Shown one piece after another: positions 36,890 through 48,700 of a stretch of DNA of 64,000 bases (positions are counted from its first letter, which is position 1; each line of letters begins with the position of its first letter). The notes below the pieces were generated by a model. That model had not been told where the DNA came from. It worked only from the letters and a program-made list of their open reading frames with translations, and did not search any database. The stretch spans positions 1 through 64,000 of the forward strand of contig NZ_JAKMUZ010000006.1 of assembly GCF_027570195.1 (NCBI RefSeq), in the 5' to 3' direction. The translations under genes and the position numbers were made by a program. The DNA comes from Corynebacterium yonathiae. GTDB taxonomy: Bacteria > Actinomycetota > Actinomycetes > Mycobacteriales > Mycobacteriaceae.

Positions 36890-38245
36890 TTAGTCCTCCG
36901 GGTACAGCGCCAGGTACAGGGCCAGGGCCGCGCGCCAATTTTGCGGCTTGAAGCCGGTGGCCTCGATTTTGTCCAGGGCAAGCGTGGATTCCTTGGGGCG
37001 CGGAGCCTCAGGTCCTGTGATCTCGCGGTATTGCTCAGTACTTACCGGCGTTACCTCGGACGGGTCGTGGCCGAGCCCGATGAAGACGGCCATAGCAATC
37101 TCATCGCGGCCCACGGTATCGCCCGAATTGGACAGGTTATATACGCCGTACTCCGCACCGGAGTCGAGCAGGTGCACGATGCCCTTGGCTAGATCCTCGG
37201 CAAACGTAGGCCGCCCGCGTTGGTCGTGGATGACCTTCGGTTCTACGCCTTTATTGGCTAGCCGACGCATGGTGGACATGAAATTTTCACCATCGCCAAA
37301 GACCCACGAGGTCCGAATGACGTAGTGCTGGGGCGCAGTCTGGGTAGCCGTCTCGCCCGCGGCTTTCGACGCCCCATAGGCACTCAGCGGCGACGGTAGC
37401 TCCTCTTCGGTGTGGACCTCGTTAGTGCCATCGAAGATATAATCGCTCGAGACATGCACCAGCGTGATCTGGTTTTCCGCGGCGATGCGCGCCAGCTTTG
37501 CGGGCGCTTCCGCGTTAACTGCCCAGGCTGCGGCGCGGTTACTTTCGGCGCCGTTGACATCGTTATACGCCGCGCAGTTAATGATGGCCGAGTACTGCTT
37601 CCAATTCCGCTCCGGCGGATTGGTGATGTCGAAGTCGGCGTGGGAGCAAAATTCGGCGTCGGCAAGCAGACGCTTCAATGCCCGCCCCAGCTGCCCATTC
37701 GCGCCCGTGACAAGGATGCGCCGGGCGGGCATCGGGCTCACCTCTTTGAGGCCGGGGTGCTGCTTGTCCTTCTCCGAAATCTCGGTGGGCTCCAGTGGCC
37801 AGTCCACGATGTTGAGGTTTACTGCGGCATAGCGAGCCTCGGCCGACCAATGCTCATTGACCAGATAACAATACGAGGTTTCTTCCAAGGCCTGAAAGCC
37901 ATTGGCGACGCCCCGCGGCACAAACACCGCAGTCTCCGGCCCGACCTCATGGGTAACGACCTCGCCAAAGCTCTCCGAGTCCTCGCGTAAATCGCACCAC
38001 GCGCCAAAGATCTTGCCCTGTGCCACCGAGACCAGTTTGTCCCACGGCTCGGCGTGGAGGCCGCGTGTGGATCCGGCGTGGTTGTAGGAAATATTGTTCT
38101 GCACCGGCTGGAAGCTTGCGAGCTCGGGCGCGAGTGCGGCGAGCTTTTCGCGCTGCCAATTCTCTTTGAACCAGCCGCGGTTATCCCCGTGCACGTCGAG
38201 GTCGATGATGAGCAGTCCCGGGATGGCGGTTTTGGTAATACGCAT
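36890..38245 (-). CDS. rmlCD: Fused RmlC epimerase / RmlD reductase
   Basis: A 451-aa fusion. Residues 1-180 are the RmlC cupin epimerase (TRGLHAEPWDKLVSVAQGKI, with the catalytic His in RGLHAEP), residues 183-451 a Rossmann-fold RmlD reductase (VTGANGQLGRALKRLL; catalytic YGASK near 320). It performs the last two steps to dTDP-rhamnose. The fused form is characteristic of Corynebacterium. ATG at 38245 is two bases after the rmlB stop; an upstream extension is out of place. Confidence 0.95.
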   Translation of the reverse strand: MRITKTAIPGLLIIDLDVHGDNRGWFKENWQREKLAALAPELASFQPVQNNISYNHAGSTRGLHAEPWDKLVSVAQGKIFGAWCDLREDSESFGEVVTHEVGPETAVFVPRGVANGFQALEETSYCYLVNEHWSAEARYAAVNLNIVDWPLEPTEISEKDKQHPGLKEVSPMPARRILVTGANGQLGRALKRLLADAEFCSHADFDITNPPERNWKQYSAIINCAAYNDVNGAESNRAAAWAVNAEAPAKLARIAAENQITLVHVSSDYIFDGTNEVHTEEELPSPLSAYGASKAAGETATQTAPQHYVIRTSWVFGDGENFMSTMRRLANKGVEPKVIHDQRGRPTFAEDLAKGIVHLLDSGAEYGVYNLSNSGDTVGRDEIAMAVFIGLGHDPSEVTPVSTEQYREITGPEAPRPKESTLALDKIEATGFKPQNWRAALALYLALYPED

Positions 38246-38247
38246 AT

Positions 38248-40798
<2,551 letters not shown>

Positions 40799-40939
40799 AA
40801 TCCCTCCTTTCCCATTCGTTTACATGTTCTATTTTACCTAGATAAAACACCCCGTCAACAGGAAAGAAGAGGGTGTTCAATAGATTAGACATTCCCCAAA
40901 CAAACGCAGATTAAATCCCGCGAAACGGGGCTGAAACCA

Positions 40940-42265
40940 CTAATTCGGGAATGGAGGAAGGGCCTTTTGGTTGAGCCAAGCGTCTACGGTGGCGTCGAAA
41001 AGCGCGGCATCGGGCGCAGCGGCGCGGAAGGAATCTAGCAACATGGAAGGCTCCACCACCGAATGTTGGTGCTCGGTGAGGTAGCTGCGGAGGGTGGTAA
41101 AGAAGGCGTCGCCAAGCAGGCAGTGAATGGCGTGCGCGGTCAAGGCGCCACGCTTATACACGCGGTCATCGAACATATCGCGCGCACCCGGGTCAGAAAC
41201 GGTGAGGTTCTGCGCCTTGCGGCCTAGGACGTTGTAGTGGGAACGTGCCGCCTCGCGCGCGGTGGTCTCGCCCTTATGCTCGGCCCATAGCCACTCGCTG
41301 TAGCAGGCAAAGCCCTCATTGAGCCAGATATCCTTCCACTCGCCTAGGCCCACGGAATTGCCAAACCACTGGTGGGAAAGCTCGTGGGCAATGAGGCGCT
41401 CGAAGGCGTGGTCGCCTTTAATGTGGTTGGAACCAAAGATGGACAGGCCCTGCGCCTCCAGTGGAATCTCCAATTCATCTTCCGTGATGACCACCTGGTA
41501 ATCCGCAAACGGGTACGGGCCATAAATGGAGGAGAAGAAGTTCACCATCTCTTGCTGCTGGGCAAATTCATCCAAGACGCGCTCGCGCAGCGCGGCCGGT
41601 GCCCAAGCCCGAGCGGAAGGGCCCAAGGCAAAACTGGAAAACTCGCCTACCTGTACCGTAGCCAGGTAGGTGGCCATGGGCTCGCGGGTGCGGAAATGCC
41701 AGCGCGTGGTGGAGCCGCCCGCCCGGCGGGAAATCAGTTCTCCATTAGAGACCACGATGAAGGGGTCATCGGCCGTAATGATGATGTCATATAGCGCCTT
41801 TGCAGAAGGTGTGTCGTCGCAGGGGAACCAGCTCGGCGCACCATTGGGCTGGCTGGCTACCAGCGAACCGGACTCGGTTTCCTCCCAGCCAATCTCGCCC
41901 CAGGTGGTGCGGATTGGCCGCGGGCTGCCACCGTAGCGAATGACCAGCTCAAACTCCGTCTCCGCAGCGATTTCTGCAGCGAAACGAAGACGCAGCTTGC
42001 CGGAAGACTGGCGGAACTTGGCCACCCGCGGCGCGCCCTTCGCGGTCACGCGGCGGGCCACCATCGCCCCGCCCAGGTCCAAGGTCAAGGACGTCAAATT
42101 AGCGGTTGCTCGGATCGCTAAAACGGCCTCGCCGTGGAGCAGGTTGGGCTCCACGCGGTAGGTTAGATCCAGCGTGTAGTGGGATACCTCAAAACCGAGG
42201 TTAAAATCCACGCCGGTATAAGGATCGGTATGAGTGCGCGAAAGGGCGGTAGGAAGCAACTTCAT
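40940..42265 (-). CDS. M1-family zinc aminopeptidase (short form)
   Basis: A 441-aa metallopeptidase. Zinc motif HELSHQWFG (about 291) with the third ligand in NEGFACYSEW, 18 residues on, and the gluzincin exopeptidase-type segment GGSPR-like near 100. Half the size of PepN: it has the N-terminal domain and thermolysin fold but not the long helical C-terminal domain. No signal peptide, so probably cytoplasmic. Confidence 0.9.
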   Translation of the reverse strand: MKLLPTALSRTHTDPYTGVDFNLGFEVSHYTLDLTYRVEPNLLHGEAVLAIRATANLTSLTLDLGGAMVARRVTAKGAPRVAKFRQSSGKLRLRFAAEIAAETEFELVIRYGGSPRPIRTTWGEIGWEETESGSLVASQPNGAPSWFPCDDTPSAKALYDIIITADDPFIVVSNGELISRRAGGSTTRWHFRTREPMATYLATVQVGEFSSFALGPSARAWAPAALRERVLDEFAQQQEMVNFFSSIYGPYPFADYQVVITEDELEIPLEAQGLSIFGSNHIKGDHAFERLIAHELSHQWFGNSVGLGEWKDIWLNEGFACYSEWLWAEHKGETTAREAARSHYNVLGRKAQNLTVSDPGARDMFDDRVYKRGALTAHAIHCLLGDAFFTTLRSYLTEHQHSVVEPSMLLDSFRAAAPDAALFDATVDAWLNQKALPPFPN

Positions 42266-42310
42266 AATGCTGCAAGCCTACCGCCCTTTTAGCCGGGGAA
42301 AGAAACGAGC

Positions 42311-43390
42311 TTATTTATTGAAAGCGCGCTCGAACACCGGCCAGGAATCCTTGAGATCCTCTATCCAATGTGGCCAGGAGTGGGTGCCGGTATTGCGGAA
42401 GTTATAGGTAGCCGGGATGCCGGCCTGGTCCAGCTTGGCCTTGAAGTTATGGGTGCAGTAGTTCACACCCGCTTCAATGGCGCCGCCTTCACCCTGCAGG
42501 ACGGCGGAGCCTGCAGCGGCCGCTACGGGGTTATTGCCCTCAGACAGTTTATAGGAGAAAGTATCCTCCTTGCCAGCCAGACCGGAACCAGAAGAAATGT
42601 ATAGTTCCGTGCCACGCAGCTTTTCATGGTTCATCATCGCATCGTTATAGCGGTTGGTGGGGGAGCCGAACGGGCCCCACATCTGCTCCGCGGTAGCACC
42701 GCCGCGGTTGACGGTGAGCTCAACAGCCTTGTGTTCTAGCGGGTAGGCGGTAGCCGCGCAGCCCGCGAAGGAACCGACGGCGTCATAAAAGCCCTGGTTG
42801 TGCTCTGCCAAGAGCAGGGAGGAGGTAGCGGACATGGACATGCCCGCGATGGCGCGGTGGTTATCGGCCTTGATGTGGCCCTCGATAGTTCCTGGCAGCT
42901 CCTTGGTGAGGAAGGTTTCCCACTTCTGCGGTCCCTTGAGGTACTTGGAGTTTGGCTCGGAAACCCAGTCGGTGTAGTAGGAGAAGGCACCGGCCTGCGG
43001 GATTACCACGTTGACGTTCTTGGAGTGGTAGAAATCAACGGCATCAGAAAGCTTCAGCCAGTCCATGTCCTGCTCTGCGCCGCCTGCACCGTTGAGCAGG
43101 TAAATGGTTGGGCGGTTCTCGTCCGTCGCGCGAATGACCGCCAGCGGAATCTTGCGGCCGTCCATGGCCGGGGAGGTAGCCTGCAGCTTTTCGACGCGCG
43201 GATCGTCCTTGTACTTCTGGTACCAGGTCTTCTGCTCCAACTCCGGGGTGACCTCTAGTGGGGCTAGGGTGGACTGGGCAGCATTGCCCGCTACCTGCTG
43301 CGGGGTGAGCTGTGCGGCGCCCGCCAGCGGGGCGCAAGCCAAGCCTGCGCACACGGCGGTGGAGGCAAGGATGGAGCTAAGATGCTTCAT
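42311..43390 (-). CDS. Mycolyltransferase (antigen 85-like)
   Basis: A 359-aa secreted esterase that transfers mycolic acids between trehalose esters or onto arabinogalactan or proteins. Signal peptide about 1-25; nucleophile S185 in GMSMSATS; general-acid region LNGAGGAEQDMDW (100-112); catalytic His in GTHSWPHW near 341. Position is downstream of the decayed paralogue and a tandem repeat, and it is flanked by a convergent-free operon. Which acceptor it uses is unknown. Confidence 0.92.
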   Translation of the reverse strand: MKHLSSILASTAVCAGLACAPLAGAAQLTPQQVAGNAAQSTLAPLEVTPELEQKTWYQKYKDDPRVEKLQATSPAMDGRKIPLAVIRATDENRPTIYLLNGAGGAEQDMDWLKLSDAVDFYHSKNVNVVIPQAGAFSYYTDWVSEPNSKYLKGPQKWETFLTKELPGTIEGHIKADNHRAIAGMSMSATSSLLLAEHNQGFYDAVGSFAGCAATAYPLEHKAVELTVNRGGATAEQMWGPFGSPTNRYNDAMMNHEKLRGTELYISSGSGLAGKEDTFSYKLSEGNNPVAAAAGSAVLQGEGGAIEAGVNYCTHNFKAKLDQAGIPATYNFRNTGTHSWPHWIEDLKDSWPVFERAFNK

Positions 43391-43399
43391 AGTGCTTCT

Positions 43400-43441
43400 T
43401 TCCTGTAGTTAATAGACTACTTCCTGTAGTTTATGGACTAG
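43400..43441. repeat. Two tandem 21-bp units before the mycolyltransferase gene
   Basis: TTCCTGTAGTTAATAGACTAC (stated as 43400-43420) is repeated at 43421-43441 with three changes. The pair fills most of the 51 bases between the stop of the upstream pseudogene and the ATG at 43390, on the coding (minus) strand reading ACTACAGGAA twice, the second just before the ribosome site. Confidence 0.7.
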
Positions 43442-44846
43442 CTAATTATACTGCAGCGTTGCTTTTTCCGCAGTGCCGGCGGTCTCCGGAGTGCGAGTGG
43501 TCATATCTTCGACGTAGTCCTTATCCGGGGATTGGTCAGCGGTGCTCCGGGCGTCCTTGATCTGCGCATTTTCCTGAGCTTGCGGCGCATGAATGGAAAG
43601 CTCAATAGCCTCTACCGCCGGTGAGCCGGGTGAGGCCGGTGCTTCTGTGGCGTCCTTGGCAAAGCCACGTTCGAAGGTCTTCCACGAGGTGGAGAGGTCA
43701 TTGTGCCAGCTTGGTCAGAAGTGGGTGCCGGTATTGCGGAAGTTCCAGTCCGCCTTCATGCCCTAGGAATCTATCTTGGCCTTGAGGTTGTAGATGCAGG
43801 GGCTCATTGCGGCCTCGATGACACCGTTTTCAACCAGCAGCGTAGGGGAACCTTGTGCGCCCCGGTCGTTAGTACCGCCCAAACCGCTGTTCACGGAATC
43901 GTAAGTCCCAGATGGGCGCAAATTCGTCGGGGTGGCATTGACCAACGCGTCGTTGTACACGTTGTATTCGCTGCCCATGGTGCCCCACAACTGATCGGCC
44001 GAGCCCCCGCCGCGGTTGACGGTCAGCTGGGCGTATAGGCGTGGCAGCGGGCGAGAAGTGGCCGCGCAGCCGGAGAAGGAGCCCTCCGCGTTGTGGAAGC
44101 CCGGGATATGCTCCGCCAACAGCAGGGAGGAGGTAGCGGACAAAGACATGCCAGCGATGACGCGCTTGCTATTGCCTCCGATATGGGCCTCTAGAGCGCC
44201 TGGCAATTCCTTGGTCAGGAAGGTTTCCCACTTCTGGGGACCTTGAGGTAGCTATTTCCTGGGGCAGATACCCAGGCGGTGTAATAAGGAAAGCGCCGGC
44301 CCGCGGGATGACCACGTTGGCATCCCTGGACGTGTTGAAAGTCACTATGTTCTGTGCGCCCTCAGTCTTGGGGTCGATGTCGTGGTTGACGGTGTTAGTC
44401 AGCCAAGACAGGTCCTGCTCAGCGCCGCCCGCGCCGTTGAGTAAATGCAGGGTGGAGCGCTTCTTATCAAAGTTGCCGTTCGGAGTGATGACCGCAAGCG
44501 GAACCTCGCGGCCGCCCAGAGTGGCGGAGGTGGCGGTTAGGGCCTTTACAGGGGTGCCGTAGTGCTTACGCTGGCCACTGCCGTGACCAAAGGCGAGGCC
44601 CTTCCACTTGTCCTTGTTCTTCAGTCCGGCAATATCTACCGCGAGGATTTCGCCCTCGGTGGTGATAACGTAGTTGATGTTTTCCGCATCTGCTGGGGTA
44701 GTGAGGTTAGCCTCGCGGATGGTGGACGGGGTGGGGTCACCCTGAATTTCGGCCGGCTCTACGGCGGAGGCGTGAGTGGTGGAGAGGCCTCCGGCCGCAA
44801 TAGCGATGCCTACCACGCGGGAACCGGTTGAGTGCAAGGTATGCAT
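43442..44846 (-). pseudogene. Decayed second mycolyltransferase
   Basis: A remnant paralogue of the gene at 42311. Signal peptide and the first 200 codons read well (MHTLHSTGSRVV..., SATLGGREVPLAVITPN, LLNGAGGAEQDLSWL). A frame loss near 44285-44293 and another near 44236-44240 break the chain; the nucleophile segment GMSLSATSSLLLAEH is intact in a later frame. In-frame stops follow at 43763-43765 and at 43715-43717 (TGA where the intact copy has tryptophan in GTHxWP). A tail of about 80 residues continues to 43442, not present in the intact copy. Intact length would be near 460 codons. Confidence 0.9.
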
Positions 44847-45110
44847 ATTTTTGCATCCTCGAATTAGAAGAAACTTCTCAGTAGATATCGTTCCGTAAAA
44901 CGAGAGTATCAGCAAGGCTCTATGCTTTAATAGTCCCTATTTAATGTAGCAAAACCTGTGACACATGTGGTTTGTATGTCATAATTTTGAACGCAGCGCG
45001 TATGTAACGGTGGCGCTAGAATCTCCGCTAGTACTAAACGTGTGAAAGTGCGGTCCCGTCCGCGGGCCCATACCTCGCTCTAGGCAAGTAAAAACACAGA
45101 AAGAAGCACA
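44847..45110. other. Divergent promoter region with no gene
   Basis: The 264 bases between the mycolyltransferase remnant and the 36-aa gene are AT-rich and hold no credible frame. A perfect CACATGTG palindrome is at 44962-44969, inside AACCTGTGACACATGTGGTT, which recalls GlxR half-sites but does not fit the spaced box. Promoter elements cannot be placed with confidence. Confidence 0.4.
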
Positions 45111-45221
45111 ATGAACGTTTTCGATTCCATCCTCGTGTCCATCAATGAAGTTCTGGGCCAGTTCCTGCACATGGGTTCCTCCATGTCCTCCGCCGCCGCA
45201 CTGGCTCTCGGCCTGTTCTAA
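45111..45221 (+). CDS. 36-aa acidic amphipathic peptide, candidate mycomembrane protein
   Basis: A 36-codon gene reading MNVFDSILVSINEVLGQFLH and then MGSSMSSAAALALGLF. It has no lysine or arginine, only two acidic residues (D5, E13), an amphipathic first half and a serine-rich middle. It has no signal peptide. These traits match corynebacterial PorA, PorH and ProtX, small channel or mycomembrane proteins that receive mycolate on serine. AGAAAGAAG precedes the ATG and a very strong terminator follows, so it is transcribed alone and probably highly. The mycolyltransferase genes lie next to it. Function is inference. Confidence 0.65.
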   Translation: MNVFDSILVSINEVLGQFLHMGSSMSSAAALALGLF

Positions 45222-45236
45222 AACACCGAGCCCATA

Positions 45237-45285
45237 GCCCTGCACGGCGTCGCGCGCTTGCCGACGCCCCCCGTGCAGGGCCTTT
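45237..45285 (+). terminator. Strong terminator of the 36-aa gene
   Basis: GCCCTGCACGG (45237-45247) pairs with CCGTGCAGGGC (45271-45281); inside it CGTCG pairs with CGACG. The stem is followed by CTTTGT and then TTTT. Sixteen paired bases in all. Confidence 0.85.
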
Positions 45286-45376
45286 GTGCGTTTTACCCCC
45301 GAAGCGTGGGGTGCTCGGGCATAGGAGTGTGACCCAATGCGCGACATGGAGGGGAAAGTTACGTATCCTGTAGGGC

Positions 45377-46789
45377 GTGACTAATGAACATTATGACGTA
45401 GTAGTACTCGGCGCGGGCCCTGGCGGCTACGTGGCCGCCATCCGTGCAGCTCAGCTTGGTAAGAAAGTTGCCGTAATCGAGAAGCAGTACTGGGGCGGTG
45501 TCTGCCTGAATGTAGGCTGCATCCCTTCCAAGGCGCTGCTGAAGAATGCTGAGGTTGCCCACACCTTCAATCACGAAGCAAAGGATTTTGGCATCTCCGG
45601 CGATGTCTCCTTCGACTTCGGTGTTGCCCACAAGCGTTCCCGCAAGGTCTCCGCGGGCATCGTCAAGGGCGTTCATTACCTGATGAAGAAGAATAAGATC
45701 ACCGAGATCAATGGTTTGGGCTCCTTCAAGGATGATAAGACCATTGAAATCACCGACGGTGATGACAGGGGCAAGACCGTCACCTTCGATGACTGCATCA
45801 TCGCTACCGGCTCCGTGGTCAAGTCTCTGCCGGGCGTAGAGCTGGGCGGCAATATCGTCTCCTACGAGGAGCAGATCCTCAACGATGAGGCCCCGAAGTC
45901 CATGGTCATCGTTGGCGCCGGTGCCATCGGCATGGAATTTGCTTATGTTCTGTCCAACTACGGCGTGGACGTCACCATCGTGGAGTTCATGGACCGCGTC
46001 CTGCCGAACGAGGACAAGGACGTCTCCAAGGCCATCGCTAAGGAGTACAAGAAGCTCGGCGTTAAGCTGCTGACTGGCTACAAGACCACCTCCGTCAAGG
46101 ACAACGGCGACAATGTCACCGTTGAGGTCGAGTCCAAGGATGGCTCCAAGCAGGACACCCTTACCGTGGACCGCGCCATGATTTCCATCGGCTTCGCCCC
46201 GCGCACCGAGGGCTTCGGCCTGGAGAACACCGGCGTTGAGCTCACCGAGCGCGGCGCCATCGCCATCGATGACACCATGCGCACCAACGTGGACCACATC
46301 TACGCCATCGGTGACGTCACCGCGAAGTTGCAGCTCGCACACGTTGCTGAGGCACAAGGCGTTGTCGCCGCAGAGACCATCGCCGGTGTAGAGACCCAGC
46401 TTCTGGGTGACTACATGAATATGCCGCGCGCTACCTTCTGCAACCCGCAGGTCGCTTCCTTCGGCTACACCGAAGAGGCTGCCAAGGAGAAGTTCGCGGA
46501 CCGCGATATCAAGGTTGCTACCTTCCCGTTCTCCGCTAACGGCAAGGCTGCTGGCCTCAACGAGACCGCGGGCTTTGTCAAGCTCATTGCGGATGGCGAG
46601 TATGGCGAGCTTATCGGCGGCCACATGGTGGGCTCCAATGTCTCCGAGCTGCTGCCGGAGCTGACCCTGGCACAGCGTTTTGACCTCACCGCTGAGGAAA
46701 TCGGCCGCAACGTCCACACCCACCCAACCCTCTCTGAGGCCATGAAGGAAGCTGCCGAAGGCATCGGCGGCCACATGATTAACCTCTAA
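45377..46789 (+). CDS. lpd: Dihydrolipoyl dehydrogenase
   Basis: A 470-aa FAD disulfide oxidoreductase, the E3 subunit shared by the pyruvate and 2-oxoglutarate dehydrogenase complexes. FAD motif GAGPGG at 12-17; redox cysteines C43 and C48 (GGVCLNVGC); NAD motif [10 protein letters not shown] near 180; catalytic HTHPTLSE near 450. GTG start. Order lpd-ramB-sdhCAB matches C. glutamicum. No E1 or E2 genes are near, as in corynebacteria, where they are scattered. Confidence 0.97.
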   Translation: MTNEHYDVVVLGAGPGGYVAAIRAAQLGKKVAVIEKQYWGGVCLNVGCIPSKALLKNAEVAHTFNHEAKDFGISGDVSFDFGVAHKRSRKVSAGIVKGVHYLMKKNKITEINGLGSFKDDKTIEITDGDDRGKTVTFDDCIIATGSVVKSLPGVELGGNIVSYEEQILNDEAPKSMVIVGAGAIGMEFAYVLSNYGVDVTIVEFMDRVLPNEDKDVSKAIAKEYKKLGVKLLTGYKTTSVKDNGDNVTVEVESKDGSKQDTLTVDRAMISIGFAPRTEGFGLENTGVELTERGAIAIDDTMRTNVDHIYAIGDVTAKLQLAHVAEAQGVVAAETIAGVETQLLGDYMNMPRATFCNPQVASFGYTEEAAKEKFADRDIKVATFPFSANGKAAGLNETAGFVKLIADGEYGELIGGHMVGSNVSELLPELTLAQRFDLTAEEIGRNVHTHPTLSEAMKEAAEGIGGHMINL

Positions 46790-46829
46790 GCAGGGCTGCT
46801 TGGCGACGTCGCCGTGAAGCGACGCCCAC

Positions 46830-46878
46830 GGCACCGCGCCGTCCCCGCCCACCGGGCAGAGGGACCGCGGTGCCGTTT
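46830..46878 (+). terminator. Terminator after lpd
   Basis: GGCACCGCG (46830-46838) with CGCGGTGCC (46866-46874), plus an inner GTCCC/GGGAC, then GTTTGT. It separates lpd from the convergent ramB gene. Confidence 0.7.
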
Positions 46879-46920
46879 GTATGTCTACGCCCCCGAAAGG
46901 TTCGTCGTGGCGATGCGTAA

Positions 46921-48330
46921 TTAGTACGGTGCCACGGCGGAGCGGTGGGCATCGACGTTGATGACCTCGTTAATGGGTGGGAAGGCGCGCTGCGCACAAT
47001 TCTCGCGCGGGCAGGTGCGGCAACCGGAGCCAATAGGGGTCGCGGAGGAGAGGTCTTTGAGATCAAGGCCCTCGGCGTAGACGGTGCGGTCGGCGTGGCG
47101 GGCCTCGCAGCCAAGGCCGATGGCGAAGAGCTTATCGGTATCGCCAAAGCGTCCCTGATGGTGCTGGACGGCGCGCGAGATCCACAGGTAATTGCGGCCA
47201 TCGGGCATCTGGGCCAACTGCCGGGAGATGATGCCAGGTTGTGTGAAGGTCTCGTAGACATTCCACAGCGGACAGGTGCCGCCATTATTGGAAAAGTGCA
47301 CACCGGTGGCGGACTGGCGCTTGGACATATTTCCTGCGCGGTCGACGCGGACGAAGGTAAAAGGAATGCCACGCAGATTATCGCGCTGCAGAGTGGACAG
47401 GCGGGAGGCGACGGATTCATAGCCCACGCCGAATACTTGGCAGAGGTATTCCACGTCGTAGCCGGAGCGCTCGGCCTCGGAATGCATCAGGGCGTAGGGC
47501 ATCACGGTGGCGGCGGCGAAATAGCTGGCCAGGCCGCGTTGCGCTAGGTTACGTGAGGCGTCCGAGGTAAATGGTTCTTCCTCTACTAGCGAGGAGATGC
47601 GATCCCCAGCCTCGAGGAAACTCAGTTCCGCAGCCATGCGGAAGGCGCGTTGTCCCTCGCTCAAGCGCGAGGCGAGTCGGAACTCGCCGGTCTCGCGGTC
47701 AAAACTGTGCAGGGTGCCATCCATTTGTGAAGTTATGTGGATGTCTACGTTGTGGTGATCGCGCAGGCGCTGGGCTAGGGCGTGTTCGGTGTCGCGGATG
47801 CCGAATTGGGTGACCGAGAGGGCGTCGGCAAGCTGCTCCGCATGGTGGTCCAGGTCGTCCAGGTAGTTCTGGCGGGCGTAGAAGAAATCGCGCACCTCAT
47901 CGTGCGGCATGGACAGGGCCTGGGTGGCCTCTGTGGTGCGGCGGGTATCCGTGGCGAGCGAGAGCTTATCGCGCACGTTGCGGTAGCGGCGGTGGACATC
48001 CACCAGCGTGCGGGCAACGGTGGGATGGTTATAGACCAGCTCGGAGAGCTCCTGCAACTCGACGGGGGAGGGGCACAGCTCCTTGTCTTGGATGACGTCC
48101 TGGATCTCGGCGAGGAGGCGGGAGTCATCGTCGCGAGAGAAAAAGGTGGCATCAACACCGAAAACCTCGGTGATGCGGAGGAGTACCGGAACGGTCAGAG
48201 GCCGAACGTCGTGTTCGATCTGATTGACGTAGCTGGCGGAGAGTCCAAGCGTTGCGGCAAGGGATGCCTGACTTAGATCGCGCTCGCGGCGAAGCTGGCG
48301 AAGGCGGGATCCCACATACGTCTTACTCAT
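46921..48330 (-). CDS. ramB: RamB-type acetate/carbon regulator
   Basis: A 469-aa regulator. An N-terminal XRE helix-turn-helix ([20 protein letters not shown], about 5-24, with the recognition helix near [11 protein letters not shown]) precedes a long central region and a C-terminal cysteine set [13 protein letters not shown] near 443-455. In C. glutamicum RamB represses acetate and glyoxylate genes and controls sdh and its own gene; length agrees (474 aa there). Start at MSKTYVG, with GGAAAGG-like site; the gene lies divergent from sdhC. Confidence 0.93.
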   Translation of the reverse strand: MSKTYVGSRLRQLRRERDLSQASLAATLGLSASYVNQIEHDVRPLTVPVLLRITEVFGVDATFFSRDDDSRLLAEIQDVIQDKELCPSPVELQELSELVYNHPTVARTLVDVHRRYRNVRDKLSLATDTRRTTEATQALSMPHDEVRDFFYARQNYLDDLDHHAEQLADALSVTQFGIRDTEHALAQRLRDHHNVDIHITSQMDGTLHSFDRETGEFRLASRLSEGQRAFRMAAELSFLEAGDRISSLVEEEPFTSDASRNLAQRGLASYFAAATVMPYALMHSEAERSGYDVEYLCQVFGVGYESVASRLSTLQRDNLRGIPFTFVRVDRAGNMSKRQSATGVHFSNNGGTCPLWNVYETFTQPGIISRQLAQMPDGRNYLWISRAVQHHQGRFGDTDKLFAIGLGCEARHADRTVYAEGLDLKDLSSATPIGSGCRTCPRENCAQRAFPPINEVINVDAHRSAVAPY

Positions 48331-48477
48331 GCCGGAAAGGTTACTGGGTGGCCTGCGGGTGTGCACCTTAATCGCAAAGATCTTGCGAAGAATATTCACC
48401 ACGCCTGTGGGGCGCATGTGGGTTTCATGCGAAAGTTTGACACATAAAGGGGTAAGGCGGTCACTCTAGTAACACTG

Positions 48478-48493
48478 GGTGATCAAGTTCACA
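48478..48493. promoter_or_regulatory. GlxR-like box upstream of sdhC
   Basis: GGTGATCAAGTTCACA fits TGTGA-N6-TCACA with one mismatch in the left arm and exact 16-base spacing. GlxR and its cAMP supplier are both encoded in this window. Located about 220 bases before the sdhC start, nearer the ramB side, so it may serve either gene. Confidence 0.6.
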
Positions 48494-48571
48494 TCTGGAA
48501 AGCGAATTACGCAACGTAGATATTTCGGAATTGCGAGCGGCCAAGGTAGCGACGTTTTGCCTCAAACCTTC

Positions 48572-48590
48572 TAAGGTAACCCTTACCTAA
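48572..48590. promoter_or_regulatory. DtxR-like iron box upstream of sdhC
   Basis: TAAGGTAACCCTTACCTAA matches the 19-base DtxR consensus TWAGGTTAGSCTAACCTWA at 16 positions and its arms are a near-perfect inverted repeat. Iron control of succinate dehydrogenase would fit an enzyme with three iron-sulfur clusters and haem. Confidence 0.6.
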
Positions 48591-48700
48591 AAGAATTCTG
48601 GCTTTAACCGTACCGCCGTACCGTTAGGTGAAACACCATAGGAATTGACTGGTAACCAGCGGTTAAGCCCAGTTAAAGTGAGGGCGACAATGGAGGTGTC

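Larger units (their letters stand above)
48331..48700. promoter_or_regulatory. Divergent ramB/sdhC control region
   Basis: A 370-base gap with no gene. It holds a GlxR-like site and a DtxR-like site (listed separately). A segment AAAGTTTGACAC near 48432-48443 loosely resembles the RamB motif AAAGTTTGCAAA but lacks the second half. Ribosome site of sdhC is GGAGG at about 48690. Confidence 0.5.

Noticed and set aside
45359-46852. 497-codon open frame opposite lpd
   Set aside because: It is the mirror of a highly biased gene; it has no ribosome site or protein family pattern.
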